A DNA stretch of 64,000 nucleotides from CALSMU01 sp965230225 (lineage in GTDB: Bacteria > Bacteroidota > Bacteroidia > Flavobacteriales_D > Parvicellaceae). Under the pieces are notes generated by a model, which saw only the letters and a list, made by a program, of their open reading frames with translations, ran no database searches and was not told the origin of the DNA. Shown here piece by piece: positions 51,460 to 60,537 of the stretch (positions are counted from its first letter, which is position 1; each line of letters starts with the position of its first letter). The stretch is taken from NCBI GenBank assembly GCA_965230225.1, contig CBDDKM010000009.1, positions 62,001-126,000 on the forward strand. Direction: 5' to 3'. The position numbers and the translations under genes were made by a program.

Positions 51460-53751
51460 TTATTTTGATTTTTTCATTGGGTTTGGTTTCCCCTGAAAGT
51501 TGTTTTGTTTGTATAATTCAAATCGAGTAGGGGCTTGTTTTCTTGGCCACGAGTTGTTGTTGATGTCTGTATCAGCAGTTTCCAAATTCGGATCTAATTC
51601 TACACTAACCACCTCTTTTTCGAACCAGAACAGTTTAGTTACCTGATCGTTGTTTTTTCTCCAGATTTCAGCAGGGATTCTAATTAATTCAGAGGTTCCA
51701 TCGGCAAACTCGAAGTTAACAATTACAGGCATCACCAATCCTCCAATGTTACTGAACTGCAATTCGTAGTAATTGTATTTACCCTTTAATATTTCTTTTT
51801 CCTTATCGCTTAATCCTTCGTAGAATTTCTTGTAGCTCTTCTTATCCTCGTCAGTTACATCCAATGGGTCGTAAGAATTGTAAAAATCCAGTACACTTGG
51901 GTCTTTATCTGCATAGGTTTCTTTTATGGACTTTTTATTTCTAGTGGTACTGATATCTTCTGGAAAAGCTTCTCTTTCTGCTTTCTTAATTTTCTTTTCT
52001 ACCACAGGATCTTCGGTGCTTATCTGATACCAGTTGACGTAATCCAATGAAATATCTACGTGCTCGTTGGTGTAAAACCAACCTCTCCAAAACCAATCCA
52101 GGTCAACACCACTAGCATCTTCCATCGTTCTAAAGAAGTCTTCAGGAGTAGGGTGCTTAAACATCCAGCGTTGAGCGTAAGTTTTGAAAGCGTGATCAAA
52201 CAGCTCTCTTCCCATAATGGTTTCTCTCAAAATATTCAAAGCGGTTGCTGGTTTACCGTAGGCATTGTTACCAAATTGGTGTAATGATTCACTGTTGGTC
52301 ATAATAGGAGAGATGTAATCTTTGTCTCCTTTCATGTAGTCAACAATTTTACTTGCAGGTCCTCTACGACTAGGGTAGTTTGGTTCCCATTCTTGTTCAG
52401 TAAGGTATTGTAGGAAAGTATTTAATCCTTCATCCATCCAGGTCCATTGACGTTCATCAGAATTAACGATCATAGGGAAGTAGTTGTGTCCTACTTCGTG
52501 TATAATCACTCCGATCATTCCATATTTTGTTCTTTTGGAGTAAGTTCCGTCTTCTTCCGGCCTACCACCATTGAAACAAATCATTGGGTATTCCATCCCG
52601 ATCCACTTAGCGTGAACTGAAATAGCAACCGGATAAGGATAATCGAAAGTGTACTTAGAATAAGTTCTAAGAGTGTGTGCCACTACTTTTGTACTGTATC
52701 TTTCCCAAAGAGGGTTTCCTTCTTTAGGGTAGAACGACATGGCTAATACATCTTTTGTTTTTTGCTTAACGATCATAGCATCCCAGATGAACTTTCTAGA
52801 GGATGCCCAACCAAAATCTCTAACGTTTTTCGCTGCATAATGCCATGTTTTCATAGCCTTAGCTCTACCTTTCTCTGCTTTAATGGCCTCTTTTTCAGTT
52901 ACGATAAATACTGGCTCTTGCTCCGAGTTTTTAGCCTCATCCAAACGCTTAAGTTGTTCTTCTGTAAGAATGTCTTTAGCGTTGATTAGCTCACCTGTTG
53001 CAGCAACTAGGTGGTCTGCAGGTGCAGTAATTTTTACATTGTAATCTCCAAATGGAAGTGTGAACTCTCCAGCTCCAAGGAACTGTTTGTTTTGCCAACC
53101 TTCAACGTCATTGTAAACACACATTCTTGGGTAGAACTGAGCAATGGTGTACAGGTAGTTATCATCTTCTTCAAAGTACTCGTAACCAGATCTTCCACCA
53201 ATCTTCATTCTATCGTTTACATTGTACCACCACTCAATGCTAAAAGAAATGTTTGCTCCAGGTTTAAGGGGAGCATCAAGGTCGATTCGCATCATGGTTT
53301 TGTTAATGGTATAATCCATTTCAGAACCATTTCTGGTCACAGAAGTGATTTTGAATCCTCCATCAAAATCCTGATGTAATCTCTCCAAATCTCCTGAAGA
53401 TTTACCTTCCATCTTCCCTGTTTGGATCTTATAAGAATCAGAGTCTTTTGCTCTTTTGTTTTGATCTAACTGAATCCATAGGTACTCTAGTGCATCAGGT
53501 GAAGCATTATGGTAGGTAATGGTTTCTTTTCCTGTAATCTTTTGTTCTCCATCATTAAGGGTGAGCTCCATTTCATAATCGGCTCTATTCTGGTAGTATT
53601 CATGTCCGGGTGCTCCGGCAGCATTACGATAAACATTAGGAGTTGCAAACTCCATTTTTAGTTGCCTAAATTTGTTTGTGTTGTAACTCTCGTTTACCTG
53701 AGCGGCAACGGTAGTAAAGATTCCTAAGGAAATGATGAATAGTTGTTTCAT
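51460..53751 (-). CDS. Secreted M1-family metallopeptidase
   Basis: A 763-aa protein with signal peptide (about 1-17, V-A-A-Q) and the gluzincin motif H418-E419-V-G-H422-(18)-E441, the exact spacing of M1 aminopeptidases (zinc ligands and general base). The classic GxMEN exopeptidase motif is seen only in altered form as W-I-G-M-E-Y-P. The C-terminal ~190 residues are a charged, beta-rich extension without a T9SS domain, so it is likely periplasmic. It is preceded by DUF6702 (24 nt) and followed by the thioesterase (13 nt). Confidence 0.9.
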   Translation of the reverse strand: MKQLFIISLGIFTTVAAQVNESYNTNKFRQLKMEFATPNVYRNAAGAPGHEYYQNRADYEMELTLNDGEQKITGKETITYHNASPDALEYLWIQLDQNKRAKDSDSYKIQTGKMEGKSSGDLERLHQDFDGGFKITSVTRNGSEMDYTINKTMMRIDLDAPLKPGANISFSIEWWYNVNDRMKIGGRSGYEYFEEDDNYLYTIAQFYPRMCVYNDVEGWQNKQFLGAGEFTLPFGDYNVKITAPADHLVAATGELINAKDILTEEQLKRLDEAKNSEQEPVFIVTEKEAIKAEKGRAKAMKTWHYAAKNVRDFGWASSRKFIWDAMIVKQKTKDVLAMSFYPKEGNPLWERYSTKVVAHTLRTYSKYTFDYPYPVAISVHAKWIGMEYPMICFNGGRPEEDGTYSKRTKYGMIGVIIHEVGHNYFPMIVNSDERQWTWMDEGLNTFLQYLTEQEWEPNYPSRRGPASKIVDYMKGDKDYISPIMTNSESLHQFGNNAYGKPATALNILRETIMGRELFDHAFKTYAQRWMFKHPTPEDFFRTMEDASGVDLDWFWRGWFYTNEHVDISLDYVNWYQISTEDPVVEKKIKKAEREAFPEDISTTRNKKSIKETYADKDPSVLDFYNSYDPLDVTDEDKKSYKKFYEGLSDKEKEILKGKYNYYELQFSNIGGLVMPVIVNFEFADGTSELIRIPAEIWRKNNDQVTKLFWFEKEVVSVELDPNLETADTDINNNSWPRKQAPTRFELYKQNNFQGKPNPMKKSK

Positions 53752-53775
53752 GGTTTTATAAGTGGGCTGTAAGAT

Positions 53776-54303
53776 TTAATCTTCGAATAAAAAAGTTTTT
53801 TGGTTTTTCCCGTATACGAATGTATAGCTCTGTTTTTGGTCTCCGTTTTCTACGTGGGTTATGTTTTGTTGGCCCGGGAAGGTGTCCATCAATATTCTGT
53901 TTTTTACAGTAATGTTCTTAAGTACTCTTGGAGCTTTGAATTCAAGGTAAATCCACATATTTTCGTCGTTCTCCACCTCTTTTCCAATAAAGGATTTAGA
54001 AGAGAATTCCAGTTTAGATTTAGCTCCGTTAACCCAAAGGTCAAGGTAATTATTAAGGTAGTTTGATATAATCTTATCCGATTGTGGGTGTTCCTTTTCT
54101 CCTCCTAATTTAAGGTCTTGATTGTAGTGCAGTTTAACCGCTTTTTCAAGGTCGTGAGCAGTAAGTTTAACCTCTACTTCAAACGATTTTTTTTCCTGGT
54201 TATATCTAATGGTGGTAATACTAATGTACCAGTCGTGAGCAAACGATTGACCACCGATTGCGAGAATAATTGATAATACCGTAATTTTTAAAAATGAACC
54301 CAT
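53776..54303 (-). CDS. DUF6702-family exported protein
   Basis: About 175 aa with signal peptide (ending S-F-A-H) starting at ATG 54303; a TTG at 54321 lies within the -7 box. The mature protein starts H-D-W-Y-I-S and has E-V-K-L-T-A-H-D-L-E, the DUF6702 pattern of small Bacteroidota periplasmic proteins often found next to M1 peptidases. Function unknown. It is the first gene of the three-gene operon. Confidence 0.72.
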   Translation of the reverse strand: MGSFLKITVLSIILAIGGQSFAHDWYISITTIRYNQEKKSFEVEVKLTAHDLEKAVKLHYNQDLKLGGEKEHPQSDKIISNYLNNYLDLWVNGAKSKLEFSSKSFIGKEVENDENMWIYLEFKAPRVLKNITVKNRILMDTFPGQQNITHVENGDQKQSYTFVYGKNQKTFLFED

Positions 54304-54318
54304 CCTTTTCGATCGTTC

Positions 54319-54326
54319 CAAATATA
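54319..54326 (-). promoter_or_regulatory. -7 promoter box TATATTTG for the DUF6702-M1-thioesterase operon
   Basis: Exact TAnnTTTG on the minus strand, ending 16 nt before the ATG at 54303. It rules out the TTG at 54321 as the start. Confidence 0.55.
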
Positions 54327-54380
54327 AAAAGTTTAAATTTATGCCACTTTACAAAATGTATCACGAAACAGTAAAAAGCG

Positions 54381-55610
54381 ATGAAGAGTGTATTATTAGG
54401 ATTAGCGGTATTCGCCACTGCGGGAGTTTTAGCTCAAAATAAAGATAAAGCAGAGTTTAGAGATAAAAAGGATGGTTACTATCAAACCGATATTTTAACT
54501 GGTATTGAGAAGTATGAGTCTTCTAAAGCAGATAAGGCTGTTTCCAGAGAGTTTAAGATTGATGTTGCGGGTAAAGATTACCCAACTGACCCTAAGGAGT
54601 ATACCACCATTTGGAAAAATGATGTGATTTCGCAGGGAAACACGGGAACTTGCTGGTGTTTTTCTACCACTTCTTTTTACGAAAGTGAAGTAAAAAGAAT
54701 TACGGGGAAAGAAGTGAAATTGTCGCAGATGTACACTGTGTATTGGGAGTATGTGGAAAGAGCCAGGTATTTTGTTGCTCATCGTGGAGATATGACTCTG
54801 GGAGAAGGGTCTGAGACCAATGCTGTGGCCAGAATGATGAAAATGTACGGAGTTGTTCCTTTGGAAGCCTATACAGGAAAGAAACAAGGACAGGTATTCC
54901 ATAACCATGAAGTAATGTTTGATGAGATTCATGCTTACTTAAATGGGGTGAAAGAAAGAAATGCATGGGATGAGAATACGGTGGTTACCACGGTGAAAAG
55001 TATTCTTGAGCACTATATGGGAGCCATTCCAACTAAAGTGACTGTAGATGGTAAAGAAATGACTCCAATAGAGTACATGAATAGCATTCAGATAAAGCCG
55101 GACGACTACATTAATTTTATGAGTTTGAAAGAATTACCTTATTGGTCAAAAGGTGAGTACGATGTGCCGGATAACTGGTGGAACAGCAAGGATTATAACA
55201 ATGTGCCGCTGGATGACTTTATGTCTTTGGTAAAGGGAGCTGTAAAAGCAGGATATGGAATTAGCATTGGAGGAGATGTATCGGAAGTTGGTTTTGATAA
55301 GCAAAGTCAGATAGCCATTGTTCCAGATTTCGATATCCCATCGGAATACATTAACGAAAACTCTCGTCAAATGAGGTTTTTAGATGGTTCTACCACTGAT
55401 GATCACGCTATGCACCTGGTAGGTTACCTTGAGAAAGATGGAAGTACCTGGTTCTTGATAAAAGACTCTGGGTCAGGATCGAGAAACTGTGGAGAAGAGT
55501 GCGAGAAGTTTGGTTATTATTTCATGCATGAGGATTATGTAAAGCTTAAAATGATGAGTATTACTCTTCATAGAGATGCGGCATTGAAAGTGCTTAAAAA
55601 GATGAAATAA
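54381..55610 (+). CDS. Exported C1-like cysteine peptidase (aminopeptidase C / bleomycin hydrolase-like)
   Basis: A 409-aa protein with a signal peptide (about 1-18, V-L-A-Q). The papain-type active site is Q-G-N-T-G-T-C91-W-C-F-S, with the catalytic histidine H342 in D-D-H-A-M-H. Where C1 enzymes usually have N-S-W-G, this one has K-D362-S-G-S-G, so the asparagine that positions the histidine is replaced by aspartate. The layout follows bleomycin-hydrolase-type aminopeptidases but the protein is exported rather than cytosolic. The PrsW-type protease gene begins 37 nt downstream. Confidence 0.82.
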   Translation: MKSVLLGLAVFATAGVLAQNKDKAEFRDKKDGYYQTDILTGIEKYESSKADKAVSREFKIDVAGKDYPTDPKEYTTIWKNDVISQGNTGTCWCFSTTSFYESEVKRITGKEVKLSQMYTVYWEYVERARYFVAHRGDMTLGEGSETNAVARMMKMYGVVPLEAYTGKKQGQVFHNHEVMFDEIHAYLNGVKERNAWDENTVVTTVKSILEHYMGAIPTKVTVDGKEMTPIEYMNSIQIKPDDYINFMSLKELPYWSKGEYDVPDNWWNSKDYNNVPLDDFMSLVKGAVKAGYGISIGGDVSEVGFDKQSQIAIVPDFDIPSEYINENSRQMRFLDGSTTDDHAMHLVGYLEKDGSTWFLIKDSGSGSRNCGEECEKFGYYFMHEDYVKLKMMSITLHRDAALKVLKKMK

Positions 55611-55626
55611 TCATTAACCTTATTAA

Positions 55627-55641
55627 GGAGGAAATACCTCC
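55627..55641 (+). repeat. Short perfect hairpin GGAGG-AAATA-CCTCC before the PrsW gene
   Basis: A 5-bp GC stem with 5-nt loop ending 6 nt before the ATG at 55648. The left arm is a Shine-Dalgarno-like GGAGG and the right arm pairs with it. In this phylum SD use is rare, so the arrangement may be chance or a small translational element between the two protease genes. Confidence 0.35.
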
Positions 55642-55647
55642 AGTTAC

Positions 55648-57750
55648 ATGCTAAAGAATTTACTGATACTAGCTTTTCTAGGCTACATTCTGGCCGTATT
55701 TGGCATGTATTATGTCAGGCTTTACCGCCAGCTTCCCAGTAAGCGATTCTTTACATTTAAAACCTTAAAATTTCCTATAGGATTAATTCTAGTAATTGCT
55801 GTTCCTTTGTTGGTAATCAATGTGTTAGGGTTTGGTGGTTATGCCAGTAGTCTTGAGGATTCCACCGAAGGTGAAGAGCAATTGGCCAGGGAAAGTGTGG
55901 AGGAGAAATTAAGAAAACTGGAGCGCGATTCTTTGAATGTTGATTTGCACTACGAGATCATACGTACTTCCAGTAATTATGGTTTTACTTCTATTATCAA
56001 TCAGCTAGAATCCGATTACGAAAATTTCATTGCATCATCTGATCAAAAGGCCAGAGATTTGGCCTATACTATGAAGGGGATGATTGATTATGAGATGGAG
56101 CGGCCAATAGAGTATTGGAATAATCTGGATCAGGTAGAAGATACGGCTCATAAATACCTCAATTTTGGATATGGAGTGGTGTATTATCGTGAGTGGAATT
56201 TCAAAGTGGCTGAGTTGTTTTTATTAAAAGAGCTCAACTACGGTGGGTTTGGTGAAGGAGCTGTACCGATATTAATTGATATATATTCCTACAAAAAGAA
56301 GCGTTCCAAAATCAAGGAACTGGCTTATAATCCTGATGCATGGCCCTATATGGATTCTCGTCAAAAGAGAGACATCTACATTAGGGATGGAGAAATGATC
56401 CCTTATTACCGGGAGGTATTAGTAAGGCATCAGGAAAGGCTAAATATTTGGGGGCTTATAGGAGCCTTGTTAGCTTCTTTGGTGTGGATTTTATACCTGA
56501 GAAACCTGGATGTTTTTGAGCCGGAAAAGTGGGTAAATATCATAATGATCTTTCTTGCTGGTGGTGTGTTTGCCTTCTTAATTTATCCGCTGAGTGATGT
56601 CTTGGAAATCTATTTCAACCTGGACTGGACCGGAGGGTGGTGGAATGATTTTGTTTATTCTACTGTTGTTATTGGGTTGGTAGAGGAAATAACCAAGTTT
56701 TTGCCCTGGTTTTTATTATTGGCTTTTACAAGGGTAATTGACGAACCTTTCGATTATATTCTCTACGCTTCTTTATCTGCTGGAGGATTCGCCTTTACTG
56801 AAAATCTGATTTACTTTCAGGAGTCCGATTTACACGTGATATACAGTAGAGCCACTTACTGTATAGTAGGGCACATGTTTGATGCCAGTATCATTGCCTA
56901 TGCCTTTGTGCTGTTTAAGTATCAACTAAAATCGAAGTTAAAATACTGGTATGTTATTCCATTAGGGTTTGTGGTAGCATCGCTGAGTCATGGGATCTAT
57001 GATTTTTTCATTTTCAAAAAAATGGGGATACTTAGTATGTTATTCTTCTTGATCTGCATGCATTTCTTTGTGGTGTTTCAAAACAATGCCCTCAATATTT
57101 CGAACCATTTCAGTTATCAAACCAGGCTGAATACCCGAAAAATAGGAACGATGCTTATTTTGGGGTTGATTACGGTATTTATGTATCAATATACCGCGGT
57201 AGGGTTGAGGTATGGGGCAGGTAAAGCCAATGAGTTGATGATGGCAGGTGGATTATCAGTAACCTTTATGCTGGCCTTTTTAACGCATACATTTACTCAA
57301 ATCAGGATTGTTAAAGGTGTTTGGAACAGAGTTAGGATGCCTCATTGGTGCCAGAGTATGATTCGGTTTAGCAGACTTACTTCTGTGGGGATGGGCGAAG
57401 GAAAGAATAGTTTAGACCTAACTGGATTGAAAATGAGGTTTTTTGCACCAAAAGATAATCCATTTGTAGGTAGTCAGTTTCCTGTTACCGGCTCACTGGG
57501 AGAAAGAATAGAAGTGTCGGGAGATGATCAGTGGTATCTAGTTCATTTGGATTCCTCGATACAGGTGAACGAATGCTTAACGGATAAGGCTATCGTAAGG
57601 CATAAAAATGAAGGAACCAGTTTGTCAATGGATAAAGTGTTGATCTATTTCATGATGATTCCGGATGAATATACGCTGAGAAAAGAAACACTTTTAACTA
57701 AAGATTTAATCTTTACAGGGAGAGTATATTCAAGAGTGATTGAAGAATAA
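55648..57750 (+). CDS. Large PrsW-type glutamic intramembrane protease
   Basis: A 700-aa membrane protein. N-terminal helices (about 3-20, 45-70), a soluble solenoid-like region (about 80-265), then a PrsW core of several membrane helices with E346-E347-I-T-K-F, F-T-E-N-L, V-G-H-M-F-D and S-H-G-I-Y-D-F, the glutamate and histidine motifs of this protease class. The last ~120 residues form a soluble beta-rich domain. Bacillus PrsW (about 220 aa) cleaves an anti-sigma factor; this protein is three times longer because of the extra domains. It follows a C1-like peptidase by 37 nt. Confidence 0.82.
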   Translation: MLKNLLILAFLGYILAVFGMYYVRLYRQLPSKRFFTFKTLKFPIGLILVIAVPLLVINVLGFGGYASSLEDSTEGEEQLARESVEEKLRKLERDSLNVDLHYEIIRTSSNYGFTSIINQLESDYENFIASSDQKARDLAYTMKGMIDYEMERPIEYWNNLDQVEDTAHKYLNFGYGVVYYREWNFKVAELFLLKELNYGGFGEGAVPILIDIYSYKKKRSKIKELAYNPDAWPYMDSRQKRDIYIRDGEMIPYYREVLVRHQERLNIWGLIGALLASLVWILYLRNLDVFEPEKWVNIIMIFLAGGVFAFLIYPLSDVLEIYFNLDWTGGWWNDFVYSTVVIGLVEEITKFLPWFLLLAFTRVIDEPFDYILYASLSAGGFAFTENLIYFQESDLHVIYSRATYCIVGHMFDASIIAYAFVLFKYQLKSKLKYWYVIPLGFVVASLSHGIYDFFIFKKMGILSMLFFLICMHFFVVFQNNALNISNHFSYQTRLNTRKIGTMLILGLITVFMYQYTAVGLRYGAGKANELMMAGGLSVTFMLAFLTHTFTQIRIVKGVWNRVRMPHWCQSMIRFSRLTSVGMGEGKNSLDLTGLKMRFFAPKDNPFVGSQFPVTGSLGERIEVSGDDQWYLVHLDSSIQVNECLTDKAIVRHKNEGTSLSMDKVLIYFMMIPDEYTLRKETLLTKDLIFTGRVYSRVIEE

Positions 57751-57752
57751 AG

Positions 57753-58784
57753 TTAAATCAAATCCAATGTTTTTCTTCGCTGAATTTTTCCTGTTTCGGT
57801 CTCTATAAATTGAGGTAAATAATGAATCTCTTTTGGTTGTTCAACACCACTTAAACAGGTGGCAATTTTACTCTGAATATCATAGATGCTTTTTTCAGAT
57901 TCGATGATTAAAACCACCTTTTGTCCGAGGAAAGAATCCGGCACAGAATCAATAAAAAAACGATGATTAGGAAGTGCAGAACAGAGCTTGGTTTCTATGG
58001 CTTCAGGTTGAAGCTTAATTCCTCCCGAATTGATGATGTTATCTTTTCTTCCTTTCCATTTAAAGTTTTCTAAACCAGATATTTCTGCAATATCATTTGT
58101 TGTAAAGGTTGAGGTTGAGAGGTGAGGTGCGTAAATGATCAAACATTGATCGTCGGAAGCTTTAAATTGGACTGAGGGAAGCGCTTCGAAGTATTCATTT
58201 CTGTTGGGGCCATTAAGTTGTTTTACCGCTATGTGAGTGATGGTTTCTGTCATGCCATAAGTGGAATAACAGCGGGCGGAAAATGACTGTAATTGCTCTT
58301 CTAAAATATGGTCAACCGGAGCACCTCCAATAATCAAAGTTTTGATCAGGTTAAGCTTCTCAGGTGTTTCGTTTAAAATTGTTTTTACCTGCATGGGAGT
58401 CATGGCTGCAAAGTCGATGTTTCTTTCCAGATTTTTAATCGGATTGCTCGACGGAAGAACAGCCATTAGGTCCAGCTGTAGTATGATGGATCTTACCAGC
58501 ATCATTTTACCGGCAATGTATTTTGAAGGGAGGCATAACAGGGCTGAATCTCCTGGCTTCAATTTAAAGTATTGCCCAGTTAATTGAGCACTGGCTACCA
58601 TATCTGATTTGGATAACTCAATTGGTTTTGGTGTGCCAGTTGAGCCGGATGTTTGAACCGTTATTTGGCTTTGGTCGGAAAACCACTCTGAAAGAAATGG
58701 TGTGATTCCCGTGTCCTCCCAGGTTTTGTCAGATAGAGAGGCTGTGGTAATCTTTTTGCCGTTTATATGAAGTGCATCATTCAT
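57753..58784 (-). CDS. menE: o-Succinylbenzoate--CoA ligase, short form
   Basis: About 343 aa of the adenylate-forming family: T-S-G-S-T-G-T-P-K-P (phosphate-binding loop), S-T-Y-G-M-T-E-T (A5 motif) and N-S-G-G-I-K-L (C-terminal hinge region). Shorter than Bacillus MenE (about 486 aa), as usual for Bacteroidota. It makes o-succinylbenzoyl-CoA in menaquinone synthesis. The frame opens at TTG 58808; the ATG at 58784 overlaps the menC stop as ATGA and is the likely start. Confidence 0.88.
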   Translation of the reverse strand: MNDALHINGKKITTASLSDKTWEDTGITPFLSEWFSDQSQITVQTSGSTGTPKPIELSKSDMVASAQLTGQYFKLKPGDSALLCLPSKYIAGKMMLVRSIILQLDLMAVLPSSNPIKNLERNIDFAAMTPMQVKTILNETPEKLNLIKTLIIGGAPVDHILEEQLQSFSARCYSTYGMTETITHIAVKQLNGPNRNEYFEALPSVQFKASDDQCLIIYAPHLSTSTFTTNDIAEISGLENFKWKGRKDNIINSGGIKLQPEAIETKLCSALPNHRFFIDSVPDSFLGQKVVLIIESEKSIYDIQSKIATCLSGVEQPKEIHYLPQFIETETGKIQRRKTLDLI

Positions 58785-59836
58785 GATTGAAACATTGACA
58801 GGTCCCAATCTAACTCAGGATTGTAGTAAAGTTGATCTCCAATTACTTCTAATGGAGAGTCGATATTGTTGGTGTAAAGTTGTCCGGTTCCCAGCCCTTG
58901 TGGTAATGGGTTTCCGAGGGAGGAGGTGTATTGTGCAATGGCATTTAAGCCTATGTTAGATTCCAGAGCAGATGTAATCCACCATGGAATACTGAGCTCT
59001 CCAGCCGCTTCGATCCATTCATTGGTGCCTTTAATGCCGCCAATTAAACTAGGCTTCAGAATAATGTATTGTGGTAATATTTGATTCAATAATTCGTGTT
59101 TGGCTTCCTTCTCCGTTACTGCAATCAATTCTTCGTCCAAAGCAATTGGGAAAGGTGGATTGTCGCATAACTTAGCCATTTCTTCAATTTGTCCTTGCTT
59201 AATTGGTTGTTCAATGGAGTGTAAATCCAGCTCAGAGAGCCGTTTAAGCTTTTCTATGGCATTTTCAGGTGTAAAAGCGCCATTGGCATCAACACGTAGT
59301 TCTAAATCGTCTTCTGTAAACTGATTTCTAATAAATTTCAATAAATCCAGTTCTTGTTCAAAATCGATTGCTCCAATTTTTAACTTAACACAACGAAATC
59401 CGGTTTCGAGTTTAGACTTAATTTGTTCCAGCATAAACTCTTTTTCCCCCATCCAAATTAGCCCATTGATTGAGATTGGGGTATTTGAAGTGATGAATGG
59501 TGAACGAATAAATTGTTTGCTTCCTTTTGTATTTAGGTCCAGTAGGGCCATCTCCAGCCCAAACTGAATAGAAGGAAAGCTGTTTAACTCTCCTGTTAGC
59601 ATGGTTTCGTGTTCGTTAACCCTGTTGCATACCTCTTTTAATTTCTCTTCGTAGTTATCTACATCATCGAGGCTAAGGCCTTTCAGTAGTCCACATTCTC
59701 CAATACCAACAACTTCCGGGGCATCAATATTCCATACCAAAATGAACCAACTCTCTTTGGTGTTTAGTACTCCTCTGGATGTTCCACTTGGTCGTTTAAA
59801 GTTGAGTGTATGTTTAAAATATCTAGCTTTTAACAT
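58781..59836 (-). CDS. menC: o-Succinylbenzoate synthase
   Basis: A 351-aa enolase-superfamily enzyme. Visible active-site elements: C-V-K-L-K-I-G (K-x-K base), R-V-D-A-N-G-A-F, S-I-E-Q-P and A-L-D-E-E-L (three metal ligands), and I-L-K-P-S-L-I-G-G (second lysine). It dehydrates SHCHC to o-succinylbenzoate. Coupled to menE through an ATGA overlap. The menaquinone produced is the likely acceptor for NQR. Confidence 0.92.
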   Translation of the reverse strand: MLKARYFKHTLNFKRPSGTSRGVLNTKESWFILVWNIDAPEVVGIGECGLLKGLSLDDVDNYEEKLKEVCNRVNEHETMLTGELNSFPSIQFGLEMALLDLNTKGSKQFIRSPFITSNTPISINGLIWMGEKEFMLEQIKSKLETGFRCVKLKIGAIDFEQELDLLKFIRNQFTEDDLELRVDANGAFTPENAIEKLKRLSELDLHSIEQPIKQGQIEEMAKLCDNPPFPIALDEELIAVTEKEAKHELLNQILPQYIILKPSLIGGIKGTNEWIEAAGELSIPWWITSALESNIGLNAIAQYTSSLGNPLPQGLGTGQLYTNNIDSPLEVIGDQLYYNPELDWDLSMFQS

Positions 59837-59853
59837 GTTAGGTTGAGTTGGAA

Positions 59854-59861
59854 CAAAGCTA
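59854..59861 (-). promoter_or_regulatory. -7 promoter box TAGCTTTG for menC-menE
   Basis: Exact TAnnTTTG on the minus strand, 17 nt before the menC ATG. No clear -33 TTG at standard spacing. Confidence 0.5.
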
Positions 59862-59941
59862 TTTATTTCACCTTAAAAACCCGTTGATTTTGGCAGGAAT
59901 ATTGTTAACTTGATGCAAAATATTTTAAATAACTAATTATC

Positions 59942-60448
59942 ATGAAAAAACCATTTTTACAGGGATTTGCAGTAGCCGGAGCACTGTTCGTATCAACGCT
60001 AGCATTTTCAGCTTTTACCAACATGGGAAACAAAGCTGAGGCAGATGAACCAATTGTGGAAGGAAGTAGCTACAAAGTGGTTACCGTTGTAGAGTCTATT
60101 GTTCCGATGGGGGCTGGGCGTTCAAGAATGATCGAGCATCAAACAGAGTTGAATATTGATGATTTCACTACTGAAAGGACTAATGGAAAGAAGAGTGATC
60201 AATCATCAATAAAGAGAAAAGATGTCAAAATTGATCGTTTTGCAGAATCTAAATTGTTAAACTTTTACAGTGGTGTAGGAATTAACTTTCAAAACATTGC
60301 TTCTAACGATGCTTTGATTTCTTCTAAAATTAATCAGTTGCATCTTCAAGGATATGAATTAATTCATGTGGCAAGTGGAGTAGAGAGTAATGCTGGTAAA
60401 GATGATGGCGCAGGTATTTTTATTACCCGTTTGATTTTCAAAAAATAA
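59942..60448 (+). CDS. Exported protein of unknown function
   Basis: A 168-aa protein with a signal peptide (about 1-24) and a small mature domain containing a basic middle stretch (N-G-K-K-S-D, I-K-R-K-D) and a C-terminal half with L-H-L-Q-G-Y-E-L-I-H-V, similar in pattern to DUF4177-type small proteins, although I would not assign it. It is a single-gene unit ending in a strong terminator. No exact -7 box is seen upstream. Confidence 0.65.
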   Translation: MKKPFLQGFAVAGALFVSTLAFSAFTNMGNKAEADEPIVEGSSYKVVTVVESIVPMGAGRSRMIEHQTELNIDDFTTERTNGKKSDQSSIKRKDVKIDRFAESKLLNFYSGVGINFQNIASNDALISSKINQLHLQGYELIHVASGVESNAGKDDGAGIFITRLIFKK

Positions 60449-60471
60449 GTCAATCCATACAAATAATTAAT

Positions 60472-60498
60472 GCCCTGACTGTTAGTCAGGGCTTTTTT
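60472..60498 (+). terminator. Rho-independent terminator
   Basis: Perfect 9-bp stem GCCCTGACT/AGTCAGGGC with GTT loop (60472-60492), followed by six T. It ends the exported-protein gene 24 nt after its stop. Confidence 0.92.
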
Positions 60499-60537
60499 GT
60501 TCCTTTTTCTTTTCGTTGCATTATCAAAAATAAAACC

